Notes under the pieces: model-generated
Databases searched by the model: none
What the model was told of the DNA's origin: nothing
Seen by the model: the letters and a program-made list of their open reading frames with translations, nothing else
Assembly: GCA_965223835.1 (NCBI GenBank)
Contig: CBDCXQ010000001.1
Span: 2,232,001-2,296,000 of the forward strand
Direction of reading: 5' to 3'
DNA from: CAVYXZ01 sp965223835
Lineage (GTDB): Bacteria; Chloroflexota; Anaerolineae; Aggregatilineales; Phototrophicaceae
Length of the DNA stretch: 64,000 nucleotides
Position numbers and translations under genes: made by a program
Part shown: one piece after another, positions 50,915-58,823 of the stretch
Position numbering within the stretch: position 1 is the stretch's first letter
How the letters are laid out: the number at the start of each line of letters is the position of its first letter

Positions 50915-52456
50915 TCAATGCCGAAAATGTCGTACGCCGGTAAAAACCATCGCCATGTTAGCGTTGTTGGCAGCTTCAATTACCTCAGCATCGCGGATAG
51001 AACCGCCAGGCTGGATGATGGCGCTGATACCGGCCTGGATAGCGGCCTCAATCCCATCTGCAAATGGAAAAAAAGCATCGGAAGCGAGGGCCGCGCCCTG
51101 TGATTTATCGCCGGCTTTGGCTATTGCAAGCTTGACGGCATCCACCCGACTGGGAAGTCCACCACCAACACCCACAACAGCGTTTGGTTGCGCAATCACA
51201 ATCGAATTTGATTTGACATGCTGCACGGCGTTCCAGGCATATTGGAGTGCAGCAAATTCGTCGGCACTTGGCTTACGCTCGGTAACGGTATGTAGTGATG
51301 TGCCTTCAGGGTCGCCCATATCAGCACGCTGGACAAGTAGACCGCCAGTGACCGTGCGGATTTCGTAATTCTGACCGTCGAATGGACGTGGTATGCGTAC
51401 TAAACGACAATTCTTTCGCTTGGTCGCAAATAACTCAATAGCCGTCGGCGTGAAATTGGGTGCTGCAATTGCCTCGGTGAAGACCGACCCCAGTGCTTCG
51501 ATAAATGATTCATCAACTTCACGGTTGACGGCGACAACGCTGCCATATGCTGATAATGAGTCAGCAGCGAGGGCGATCGGATATGCCTGCGCGATGCTTT
51601 CCGCAGTCGCGATGCCAATGGGGGTTAGGTGTTTTACGATGACAACGGTTGGATCTGAATAGCTGCTGACCGCGCGCCAGGCTGCATCCAGGTCCAGATA
51701 GTTGTTATAGGATAATTGTTTCTGGCCGCCGACCAATTCGCCACCCAGGGGACCATTGCCATTGGTACGACTGTAATAGGCTGCTGCCTGGTGTGGATTT
51801 TCCCCATATCGCAATGTTTCAACCTGATGCAGGCCAATCGATAAGTGTTGGGGCAATGTTTCTTGGGCCAGATCTGGAACATTGTCGGTCGACAGAAAGG
51901 CGTGGATAGCAGTATCGTAGTCGCGTGTATGAGCAAAAGCTTTTACGGCGAGATTGCGTCGAGTGGCAATCTCAACTTCAGCCGTCGCCTTTAATTCGGC
52001 TAATATTTTCGCGTAGTCATTAAAATCACTCAGGACAATAACATGCAAAAAATTCTTCGCCGCTGCCCGCAACAAGGTTACACCACCAATATCAATTTGC
52101 TCAATTGCATCTTGCAGCGAAATTCCTTTCTGAGCAACAGTATCCTGAAACGGATATAGATTTGACACCACCATATTGATAGGCGCATAACCATATTGCT
52201 CTAGCTGTTGAATATCCTCAGAAGAACTACTCGCCAGAATACCAGCATGGATAGCTGGATGAAGGGTCTTAACACGTCCACCCAACATCTCTGGAATCCC
52301 TGTCAACTGAGAGATGGAAGTTACAGCTATACCGGAACTTCTCAGGGTTTGCTCAGTCCCACCACTCGCCACAATGTCCCAGCCCAAATCAACCAAAGTC
52401 GAAGCAAACTCAGTCACATTTGTTTTATCATAGACACTCATCAATGCGCGAGGCAT
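50915..52456 (-). CDS. purH: Bifunctional AICAR transformylase / IMP cyclohydrolase
   Basis: This 513-residue protein carries out the last two steps of IMP synthesis. The cyclohydrolase domain (about 1-190) has MSVYDKTNVTEFASTLVDLG, SGGTEQTLR and RVKTLHPAIHAGIL. The transformylase domain (about 195-513) has RYGENPHQAAAYY, the Lys-His pair in VVKHLTPIG, VKSNSIVIA and a C-terminal SDAFFPFADGIE with FTGVRHFRH. The segment after KH reads LTPIG where many bacteria have a NPCG form; the catalytic pair is kept, so activity is expected. Length is normal. The gene ends just before the tRNA-Thr promoter. Confidence 0.95.
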   Translation of the reverse strand: MPRALMSVYDKTNVTEFASTLVDLGWDIVASGGTEQTLRSSGIAVTSISQLTGIPEMLGGRVKTLHPAIHAGILASSSSEDIQQLEQYGYAPINMVVSNLYPFQDTVAQKGISLQDAIEQIDIGGVTLLRAAAKNFLHVIVLSDFNDYAKILAELKATAEVEIATRRNLAVKAFAHTRDYDTAIHAFLSTDNVPDLAQETLPQHLSIGLHQVETLRYGENPHQAAAYYSRTNGNGPLGGELVGGQKQLSYNNYLDLDAAWRAVSSYSDPTVVIVKHLTPIGIATAESIAQAYPIALAADSLSAYGSVVAVNREVDESFIEALGSVFTEAIAAPNFTPTAIELFATKRKNCRLVRIPRPFDGQNYEIRTVTGGLLVQRADMGDPEGTSLHTVTERKPSADEFAALQYAWNAVQHVKSNSIVIAQPNAVVGVGGGLPSRVDAVKLAIAKAGDKSQGAALASDAFFPFADGIEAAIQAGISAIIQPGGSIRDAEVIEAANNANMAMVFTGVRHFRH

Positions 52457-52783
52457 GGACTTTTCCCTTTTTATTTGCCCACAAACTATGAGGGTAAATT
52501 ATAACCCTACACAAGGGGATACGCATCCCCAACTACACCTCCAATGATAGACAAATATTTCTGCCTGACAGAATGCTCTATCTTCCCAATTACCAGATCA
52601 ATCATAGATTGCCACACACTGTCAGGCAGAAAATTGCCTCAACCTCGCTTACTAACAATAAGGTCTGAAGTTAAACAGTACGCATATCAGGATAAATGCG
52701 TTATCTTCACCTAACCTGAATACTCAAACAGTCATAAAGTTAGACGCTTAAGCTGACCTAAACTCAAGCGGTAAAATGCTTAG
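52457..52783. other. Intergenic region with a spaced 14-bp inverted repeat
   Basis: This 327-bp gap between divergent purH and ndh holds no gene. TTTCTGCCTGACAG (52558-52571) is repeated as its exact complement at 52619-52632, with 47 nt between. A smaller GGGGAT-ACGC-ATCCCC hairpin lies at about 52515-52530. The repeats could be the ends of a small mobile-element remnant or a binding-site pair. Confidence 0.5.
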
Positions 52784-54088
52784 ATGAATAAAGAACCAAG
52801 GAAAAACACATTGAAACAGGCTAAAGTAATTGTTATTGGGGCTGGGTTTGGCGGATTATATGCAACACAGACGTTAGCAAACATGCCCGTTGATGTATTA
52901 TTGATCGACCGAAAAAACTTTCATACTTTTACACCTTTACTCTACCAAGTTGCCACCTGTGGACTTGACCCAAGCGAAGTCGCGTATCCGATCCGAAACA
53001 TCTTCGCAAATAAAAGTAACATCAATTTCATGATGGGGGAGGTACAATCTATCAATACAAGTGACCAAAAGGTATTCATTCATACTGATAGCTCCCTTTA
53101 TGAGGAAGAATATGACTATCTTATCATCGCTGGCGGAAGCGTTACCAACTTCTTTGGCAATAAAACGGTTGAACAATGGTCTTTTGGCTTAAAGGATTTA
53201 AGCGAAGCGGTAATACTGCGTAATCACATCTTGAAGAACTTCGAGCAAGCTGCATGGACTACCGATAAAATTGAACGTAACGCATTTGCAACAATGGTTG
53301 TAATTGGCGGCGGACCAACGGGATTAGAGACCGCTGGTGGCTTACACGAATTGTATAAATTCATATTGCAAAAAGAATATCATGGACTTCAAGCAAGAGT
53401 CATTTTAGTTGAAGCAACGGATCGTCTCCTGACACCATTTCCAGAAAGATTGCAGCAGGCTGCTTACCAACAACTCACTTCATTAGGCGTTGAGATTATA
53501 TTTAATAACCCCGTACAAACGGCAGGCAAAGGATACATACATCTACAAGATGGACAACGGATAGACACTCACACGATTATCTGGGCTGCGGGTGTTCAGG
53601 CATCTCCTTTAGCTCACCTGCTAGATGTAGAGCTTCAACGTGGGAGCCGTGTTCCTGTGAAACCAACACTTGAGGCCATAGGTCTCGAACACATTTACGT
53701 TATTGGGGATATGGCCTACCTGGAGGATCAAAACGGCACACCATATCCCCAACTCATACCGGTTGCCAAACAACAAGGCAGATTAGCTGCTTTTAACATC
53801 GCCAGACAAATAAATGGTCAACATCAGGTGAACTTTGAATATCGTGACCGCGGTATCATGGCAACTATTGGACGGAGTCGGGCAGTAGCCTGGATTTACA
53901 ATCGGATTCCCGTAACAGGTTATGTTGCCTGGATCATGTGGTTAGGACTACATTTGATCTGGCTACTTGGATTCAGAAACCGATTAAGTGTTCTGATCGG
54001 TTGGATCTGGAATTATTTCACTTATGAGCGCTCAGTACGTATCATTCTCGAACATGATTCGCTAAAACAGCGATCACCCGATTCTTGA
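52784..54088 (+). CDS. ndh: Type II NADH dehydrogenase (NDH-2)
   Basis: This 434-residue flavoprotein has an FAD-binding motif VIVIGAGFGGLYA (about 15-27), HTFTPLLYQVATCGLDPSEVAYPIR typical of NDH-2, a second dinucleotide motif VVIGGGPTGLETAGGL (about 168-183) for NADH and VYVIGDMAYLED-like ending of the FAD domain. The C-terminal GYVAWIMWLGLHLIWLLGFRNRL is the amphipathic membrane anchor. It passes electrons from NADH to quinone without pumping protons. The gene looks more AT-rich than its neighbours. No strong ribosome site precedes the ATG. It does not share an operon with the multihaem genes, but both could feed or drain the same quinone pool. Confidence 0.9.
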   Translation: MNKEPRKNTLKQAKVIVIGAGFGGLYATQTLANMPVDVLLIDRKNFHTFTPLLYQVATCGLDPSEVAYPIRNIFANKSNINFMMGEVQSINTSDQKVFIHTDSSLYEEEYDYLIIAGGSVTNFFGNKTVEQWSFGLKDLSEAVILRNHILKNFEQAAWTTDKIERNAFATMVVIGGGPTGLETAGGLHELYKFILQKEYHGLQARVILVEATDRLLTPFPERLQQAAYQQLTSLGVEIIFNNPVQTAGKGYIHLQDGQRIDTHTIIWAAGVQASPLAHLLDVELQRGSRVPVKPTLEAIGLEHIYVIGDMAYLEDQNGTPYPQLIPVAKQQGRLAAFNIARQINGQHQVNFEYRDRGIMATIGRSRAVAWIYNRIPVTGYVAWIMWLGLHLIWLLGFRNRLSVLIGWIWNYFTYERSVRIILEHDSLKQRSPDS

Positions 54089-54154
54089 TAATTGCCATAG
54101 TAGTTACTCATCGCTACAATTGCTTTGTGTTTTGAGCTTGGGAAAGAATCTGAA

Positions 54155-54463
54155 ATGAGTGCTAAACAAACCATTCTACAACGCCGCAATGCCAAAGCTA
54201 TTCCCCATATTGAACAATATGCTCCAGTATGGCTCGTTGATGAGCAAATTTTCATCGAAGATGAAGCAGTTCAGTTTAATGTAATTTTTCAACATCAACT
54301 CTACGGTTGGGTTAACCGCCGCTACCGCTACGATGCCTTCAATGATGTCCTGTACCACAAAGGGCAAAATATGGTGAAAGATGAGCAAGCAATCGACATC
54401 CAAGAAACCGATCCCTGGATTGTCACCACAGTTGCTGATGTACCTAACTCCTATGGTGGCTAA
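54155..54463 (+). CDS. Small hypothetical protein
   Basis: This frame of 102 residues begins MSAKQTILQRRNAKAIPHIE and ends ATVADVPNSYGG-like. It contains VNRRYRYDAFNDVLYHKG, a mix of charged and aromatic residues with no membrane helix or Cys. I do not recognise it. It is kept because its composition is protein-like, while the opposite-strand frame over the same DNA is not. An ATG ten codons earlier (54125) is an alternative start. A hairpin follows. Confidence 0.55.
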   Translation: MSAKQTILQRRNAKAIPHIEQYAPVWLVDEQIFIEDEAVQFNVIFQHQLYGWVNRRYRYDAFNDVLYHKGQNMVKDEQAIDIQETDPWIVTTVADVPNSYGG

Positions 54464-54465
54464 AC

Positions 54466-54518
54466 TTAAGCGATAGTGTATCAAGTGAAATTTTGAAACA
54501 CGATTTGCTATCGCTTAA
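54466..54518. terminator. Bidirectional hairpin between convergent genes
   Basis: TTAAGCGATAG (54466-54476) and CTATCGCTTAA (54508-54518) form a perfect 11-bp stem, with an inner GTGT/ACAC pairing. It fills the gap between the small hypothetical gene and the acetyltransferase gene. T-runs are weak on both sides. Confidence 0.5.
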
Positions 54519-54520
54519 CA

Positions 54521-55525
54521 TTACTCCATATAGTCGGCAACCAGATTATAGACTACCTTATCTTGACCGCCCATGCGATATTTATACTCTTCATCCCCTT
54601 GCAGAAAGTCGAAAGCAGTCCGTCCATTTTCGATGGCGTGTTGAATATTGTAGGCAAGTAGTACAATTCCCGGACTCAAATGCCCATACTGCTCTGAGTA
54701 AATGCCGGAGTTGTACACTAGAATCTGATTGTTATAGTCAAAGTTTAGATAAGCCGCAGCACGTTCATCGTCAACGGTCAAGAAATTTAGCTGAAGCCAA
54801 CCAGCGGCAAGCATCACCGGGATAATTGCTTGAAAGAATGCCATGTTGTACGGATCAGATAGAAACACGGTTTTTTCGGCATCACTGGCAGCCATCATAC
54901 TCATGAAAGCATCGGTTTCAGCTACAATATCGTGCGTTTCACCAACGACATACCAATCAACCGTATTATTGCCTTGAGAACGCCTCAGCTTACGCCTTAA
55001 CTCATGTCGATTCTTCTTATCTAATTGTGCAAGATAGGCAGCCCATTCATTAGGCAATGGCACAATCGGACAAACATCTTCACGCTCAAGGCTAACATTG
55101 AATCCACAAGTCTCAAGCTTATGAGGAAGAGCCAGATAACTGAGTGAGTCTTCCGGGATATTGCAGAATTCAATGTGACGAAAGCGGTTTGTGCTGGCAG
55201 CAAGAAAATTTGCAAAAGTGTCGAGAACTGAGTCCACATAATCCTGATTAACAATCACATCAAGATAATCAGTTACTTCCTTACAGCCAATCGTTGACAG
55301 AATATTCTCAGAACTAATAAACCAGGGAGCAAGGCCGATTAGCTCTTCATCTTCGTTACGGCAGGTAACCACAAGTAGCTCACCCGGTTTATACGCCTGC
55401 CACCAGGTCGCATTCCATTCCCATGTACTAAAGATGCGATTCGACGTACTTTGCGTAACCAGCGCATTCCACTCGTCACGAAGCAAATCGAATACATCAG
55501 GTTGATCATAAACCTTAAGCTTCAA
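54521..55525 (-). CDS. CelD/BcsL-family GNAT acetyltransferase
   Basis: This 334-residue protein has the double-GNAT layout of the CelD/FemAB-like group. The N-terminal half has DEWNALVTQSTSNRIFSTWEWNATWWQAY and LIGLAPWF. The C-terminal Acetyltransf_6 domain has KKNRHELRRKLRR, AAAYLNFDYNNQILVYNSGI and a final FDFLQGDEEYKYRMGG. Members often acylate sugars during cellulose or exopolysaccharide synthesis, but no polysaccharide genes are nearby. It is a single-gene unit. Confidence 0.85.
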   Translation of the reverse strand: MKLKVYDQPDVFDLLRDEWNALVTQSTSNRIFSTWEWNATWWQAYKPGELLVVTCRNEDEELIGLAPWFISSENILSTIGCKEVTDYLDVIVNQDYVDSVLDTFANFLAASTNRFRHIEFCNIPEDSLSYLALPHKLETCGFNVSLEREDVCPIVPLPNEWAAYLAQLDKKNRHELRRKLRRSQGNNTVDWYVVGETHDIVAETDAFMSMMAASDAEKTVFLSDPYNMAFFQAIIPVMLAAGWLQLNFLTVDDERAAAYLNFDYNNQILVYNSGIYSEQYGHLSPGIVLLAYNIQHAIENGRTAFDFLQGDEEYKYRMGGQDKVVYNLVADYME

Positions 55526-55663
55526 AGGGATGTTGATCCTTTAATTTACTATAGAAGAGATGAGTGGAACGAATTATAGTCTTAATACTGTTATATGACA
55601 CCTCTACCAATCGATATTGGTACTAAACATCAATAGTCTCATACATTTCTTAGTGCAGTGCAT

Positions 55664-55694
55664 AAAAAAAACCGCCTGGAATGATCCACGCGGT
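55664..55694 (-). terminator. Terminator after the UgpC-type ATPase gene
   Basis: On the minus strand ACCGC-G-TGGA pairs with TCCA-G-GCGGT around a 4-nt loop, and eight T follow. It closes the single-gene ATPase transcript. Confidence 0.9.
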
Positions 55695-55719
55695 TCATAA
55701 AATGACTGGCTACACTCAA

Positions 55720-56874
55720 CTAAACAGGGGCCACGTTAGTTTGATTCTTGTAATCGTAAGCCAATGATAGTTTGGTGTTCGAATCGAATAGATGAATATT
55801 ATCAATTGCAACCACCGACTGGACCCGGTCGCCGATTTCGATGTCGGTACGCGGATCAAAGCGTGCCGTCATATTGACGCCTTTTTCGTTCAAGTAAACG
55901 ACGACTTCGTTACCCATCTGCTCAACCACTTCCACAGTTGCCTCTAATTCAGAAGGCGTAATGCCAGAGGGAACAAAACGTGCATCATGAATATCTTCAG
56001 GCCGAATACCCAGAATAACTTCTTTGCCAGCATGTTCACGGTACGGCCCAGCATGTTTGGGATCAATTCTCACCTTGAACGCATTGGTATCAACATTCAG
56101 AGCATCACCATCAGCTACAAGATGTGCATCGAAAAAGTTCATGGACGGGCTGCCAATGAAACCAGCGACAAACACATTGCGCGGATTATTATAGAGCGAT
56201 GAAGGGCTATCAACCTGTTGAATCTCGCCCTCGTTCAAAACGCAGATGCGATCACCCATCGTCATGGCTTCTACCTGGTCATGGGTGACATAAATAAAGG
56301 TGGTTTCCAGGCGTTGATGCAATTTAGCGATTTCAGCACGGGACTGAACACGCAGCTTTGCGTCAAGGTTCGAAAGCGGCTCATCAAGTAGAAAAACGGC
56401 TGGTTCACGAACAATCGCGCGACCGACTGCAACCCGCTGCCGTTGACCACCAGACAGTTGCCGGGGGCGACGGTCAAGCAAATTTATCCCCTTGGCTTCT
56501 TCAATCAAACCCAGGCTATTGGCTGCCTCGTTCACGCGGCGGTCAATTTCATGTTTTGGCGTTTTACGCAAACGCAAACCAAACGCCATATTATCGTATA
56601 CCGTCATATGCGGATATAACGCATAGCTCTGGAACACCATCGCGACATCGCGATCTTTGGGCGCAACGTTATTTACAACCCGATCACCAATCAAGATTTC
56701 GCCCGACGTCACTTCTTCAAGGCCCGCCAGCATACGCAGGCTAGTGGATTTACCACACCCAGATGGGCCGACAAAGACAAGAAATTCTTTGTCATGTATT
56801 TCGAGGTTCATGTTCTGGATGACAACTGTGTTGCCAAAAGACTTATGCACATTGCGATAGGTTACACTTGCCAC
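55720..56874 (-). CDS. Stand-alone sugar ABC transporter ATPase (MalK/UgpC/MsmX type)
   Basis: This 384-residue ATPase has Walker A GPSGCGKST (36-44), Q-loop FQSYALYPHMTVYDNM, signature QLSGGQRQRVAVGRA, Walker B VFLLDEPLSNLDAK and the H-loop in YVTHDQVEAM. The C-terminal TOBE/regulatory part contains ILGIRPEDIHDA. The start is the GTG at 56874, with GGAGG 7 nt upstream; the frame extends nine codons further but that would contain the ribosome site. It has its own promoter and terminator and no permease beside it. In Gram-positive bacteria such lone ATPases serve several CUT1 importers, so it is the best candidate to power the permeases at 4.7-8.7 kb. Confidence 0.93.
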   Translation of the reverse strand: MASVTYRNVHKSFGNTVVIQNMNLEIHDKEFLVFVGPSGCGKSTSLRMLAGLEEVTSGEILIGDRVVNNVAPKDRDVAMVFQSYALYPHMTVYDNMAFGLRLRKTPKHEIDRRVNEAANSLGLIEEAKGINLLDRRPRQLSGGQRQRVAVGRAIVREPAVFLLDEPLSNLDAKLRVQSRAEIAKLHQRLETTFIYVTHDQVEAMTMGDRICVLNEGEIQQVDSPSSLYNNPRNVFVAGFIGSPSMNFFDAHLVADGDALNVDTNAFKVRIDPKHAGPYREHAGKEVILGIRPEDIHDARFVPSGITPSELEATVEVVEQMGNEVVVYLNEKGVNMTARFDPRTDIEIGDRVQSVVAIDNIHLFDSNTKLSLAYDYKNQTNVAPV

Positions 56875-56986
56875 TAGATTTCCTCCATCGTATCTGGACA
56901 ATTTCTCAAAAAAGATTCGTTAAGTGTATTTAGCAATTCTGCACAAAGAAGTTGCTTTTTGCAGATTACTCATTTTCTAAGTCGGG

Positions 56987-57014
56987 ATTATAATTAGTTC
57001 TTTCGATTTTGCAA
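56987..57014 (-). promoter_or_regulatory. Promoter of the UgpC-type ATPase gene
   Basis: On the minus strand TTGCAA (57009-57014), a 16-bp spacer and TATAAT (56987-56992) give a strong match, with a leader of about 105 nt. It lies in the 184-bp gap shared with cinA. Confidence 0.7.
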
Positions 57015-57058
57015 AAATTCCTTATCTAATTGCCTGCATTCAATTAAGGTAGTTCAAC

Positions 57059-58273
57059 ATGGCTCAAAATATTAGCGCAGAAATCATCAGCATTGGAACT
57101 GAGATTCTTCTGGGTGAAATTACTGATACCAACTCAGTACATATTGCTCGTACTCTACGTGACATCGGCGTTAACGTTTATTTTATGACATCTGTTGGCG
57201 ACAATGAAAGTCGCATTACCCACGCGATTCAACAAGCACTTACCCACGCTGATGTGATTATTACCACTGGAGGGCTTGGGCCAACTGTAGATGATATGAC
57301 CCGGCAGGGTGTTGCCGCAGCAACAAACCGCTCATTAGTATTTCACCAAGACTTATTAGATGCTATCGCTGAGCGCTTTGCTGGATTTCGCACTAATATG
57401 ACCGATAATAACCGACGCCAGGCCTTCTTGCCAGAAAATGCGTTGTTAATTGAAAATCCTGTTGGTACTGCACCCTGTTTTATGGTGGAGCAGGGAGGCA
57501 AAATAATTGTCTCGCTGCCAGGTGTACCCCGTGAGATGAAATTCTTGCTCGCCGAGCGTATTGTACCTTTGCTGAAGGAGCGTTATGAGCTGGGCATCAT
57601 CAAGGCAATGAACTTACAAACAGCAGGTATTGGCGAAAGTTCATTGGATGACTTGATTGGCGATGAACTACTCCATTCTAGCAATCCGTCACTGGGTCTT
57701 GCGGCCCATAGTGGTGTGATTGATATTCGTATTACTGCTAAAGCCGATGACGAAGCCACAGCTGATGCGATGATTCAGTCATTTGCTGCCCAGATTCGGG
57801 AGAACGTTGGCTCGTATATTTTCGGCGGTGAAGGTGCAACAATTGAAGGCGCATTAGTTGAGCGGTTGGACAACATCAATGGTAGCCTCGCGATCAGCGA
57901 AACCGGCATTGGTGATGCCATCAGCCGACGCGTTCGGTCTGCCCCTAACGCTGACAAAGTTCTTGCTTACGTTGAAAGTCATGCGTCACCAGCAGAACTG
58001 TCATCTAATACTCGTGACCTGCAAGCATTGGCATTAGAGATTGCCGAGCGGATTGCAGCAAATGCTCATAGCACCATTGGGATCGCAGTTGTCAGTAATC
58101 CAGATCAGGAAGTTGATCGTGCGGATCAGGATGTTGGCACAGCGGTTGCGGTTTGTGTTAATGGAGAAATTAGTTCCCGGGTATATGGTTTCGGGTCGAA
58201 CGCCGAGGAAGCCAGCAAATGGACCAGTACGTGGGCGTTATCACGTGCATGGCGGATGCTACAAGATGATTGA
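57059..58273 (+). CDS. cinA: CinA-like protein with degenerate C-terminal amidase domain
   Basis: This 404-residue protein joins an N-terminal MoCF/COG1058 domain (SAEIISIGTEILLGEITDTN, ITTGGLGPTVDDMTRQ, SLPGVPREMKFLL) to a C-terminal CinA domain. The N-terminal part is complete and similar to ADP-ribose pyrophosphatase-type CinA. In the C-terminal amidase domain the usual AESCTGG active-site segment reads SETGIGD, so the catalytic Ser and following Cys are lost and nicotinamide-nucleotide amidase activity is doubtful. AAGG lies upstream of the ATG. The stop overlaps the next gene by 8 bp. Confidence 0.88.
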   Translation: MAQNISAEIISIGTEILLGEITDTNSVHIARTLRDIGVNVYFMTSVGDNESRITHAIQQALTHADVIITTGGLGPTVDDMTRQGVAAATNRSLVFHQDLLDAIAERFAGFRTNMTDNNRRQAFLPENALLIENPVGTAPCFMVEQGGKIIVSLPGVPREMKFLLAERIVPLLKERYELGIIKAMNLQTAGIGESSLDDLIGDELLHSSNPSLGLAAHSGVIDIRITAKADDEATADAMIQSFAAQIRENVGSYIFGGEGATIEGALVERLDNINGSLAISETGIGDAISRRVRSAPNADKVLAYVESHASPAELSSNTRDLQALALEIAERIAANAHSTIGIAVVSNPDQEVDRADQDVGTAVAVCVNGEISSRVYGFGSNAEEASKWTSTWALSRAWRMLQDD

Positions 58274-58823
58274 TCTATCAGTGATGCTCTTTGAAACGGG
58301 CTTATTGCAGTTTGGGCGCTTTGAAGCGGGCAAACCTTATCAGTGCTATCTCGATATGCTGCCATCGTACCCTGATGTTCTTGACACGCTGGTTAAAGCC
58401 ATCTCCCCATTGATAGGGGAAGTGGACCATTTGCTCAGTACAGTTGAGGCAATCCCATTGGGCATCGGCCTCAGCCTATTCACACATATCCCCCTGGTTT
58501 ATAGTCGGGGAACTGACAAATCGCCGGTTTATAATCTGGTAGGGGCATACGATATTGGGCATCCAGCGGTATTGCTGGCAAATCAACCCACTGCAGCGCT
58601 TGATCAGCTTATCAACGACGCAAAAATAGTCGGCCTCAATGTGAATTCAATTTTGGTTATCATTGACGATGGCACCTGGCACTCTGACCGGGTGCCAATG
58701 CAATCAATTGTTCATCTGACGACTGCGGTCGATTTGCTGGTCGCAACGCAATCCATTCCAGAAGGTCAGGCACGGGGGGTAAAGGCGTGGATTAATCATC
58801 GTCCAGGCTCAGGAGTGCCATAA
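58266..58823 (+). CDS. Degenerate phosphoribosyltransferase-like protein
   Basis: This 185-residue protein starts inside the end of cinA (8-bp overlap), giving MIDLSVMLFETGLLQFGRFE. The start, the CYLDMLPSYPDVLDTLVKAI segment, EAIPLGIGLSLFTHIPLVYSR and VIIDDGTW recall orotate phosphoribosyltransferase (PyrE), in the same order. However, the PRPP loop, normally DDVITTG-like, reads IIDDGTWHSD, and the catalytic Lys/Arg loop is altered. It is likely a non-catalytic or re-purposed PRTase fold. Its last 32 bp overlap the end of lepA on the other strand. Confidence 0.65.
   Translation: MIDLSVMLFETGLLQFGRFEAGKPYQCYLDMLPSYPDVLDTLVKAISPLIGEVDHLLSTVEAIPLGIGLSLFTHIPLVYSRGTDKSPVYNLVGAYDIGHPAVLLANQPTAALDQLINDAKIVGLNVNSILVIIDDGTWHSDRVPMQSIVHLTTAVDLLVATQSIPEGQARGVKAWINHRPGSGVP

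Noticed and set aside
50915..52456. Loss of the transformylase active site in PurH because NPCG reads TPIG
   Set aside because: The catalytic Lys-His pair and other motifs are kept, and this segment varies among functional PurH proteins.
54176..54484. Open frame of about 102 codons on the minus strand opposite the small hypothetical gene
   Set aside because: Its composition looks like the reverse complement of a coding region and it would run through the hairpin at 54466-54518.
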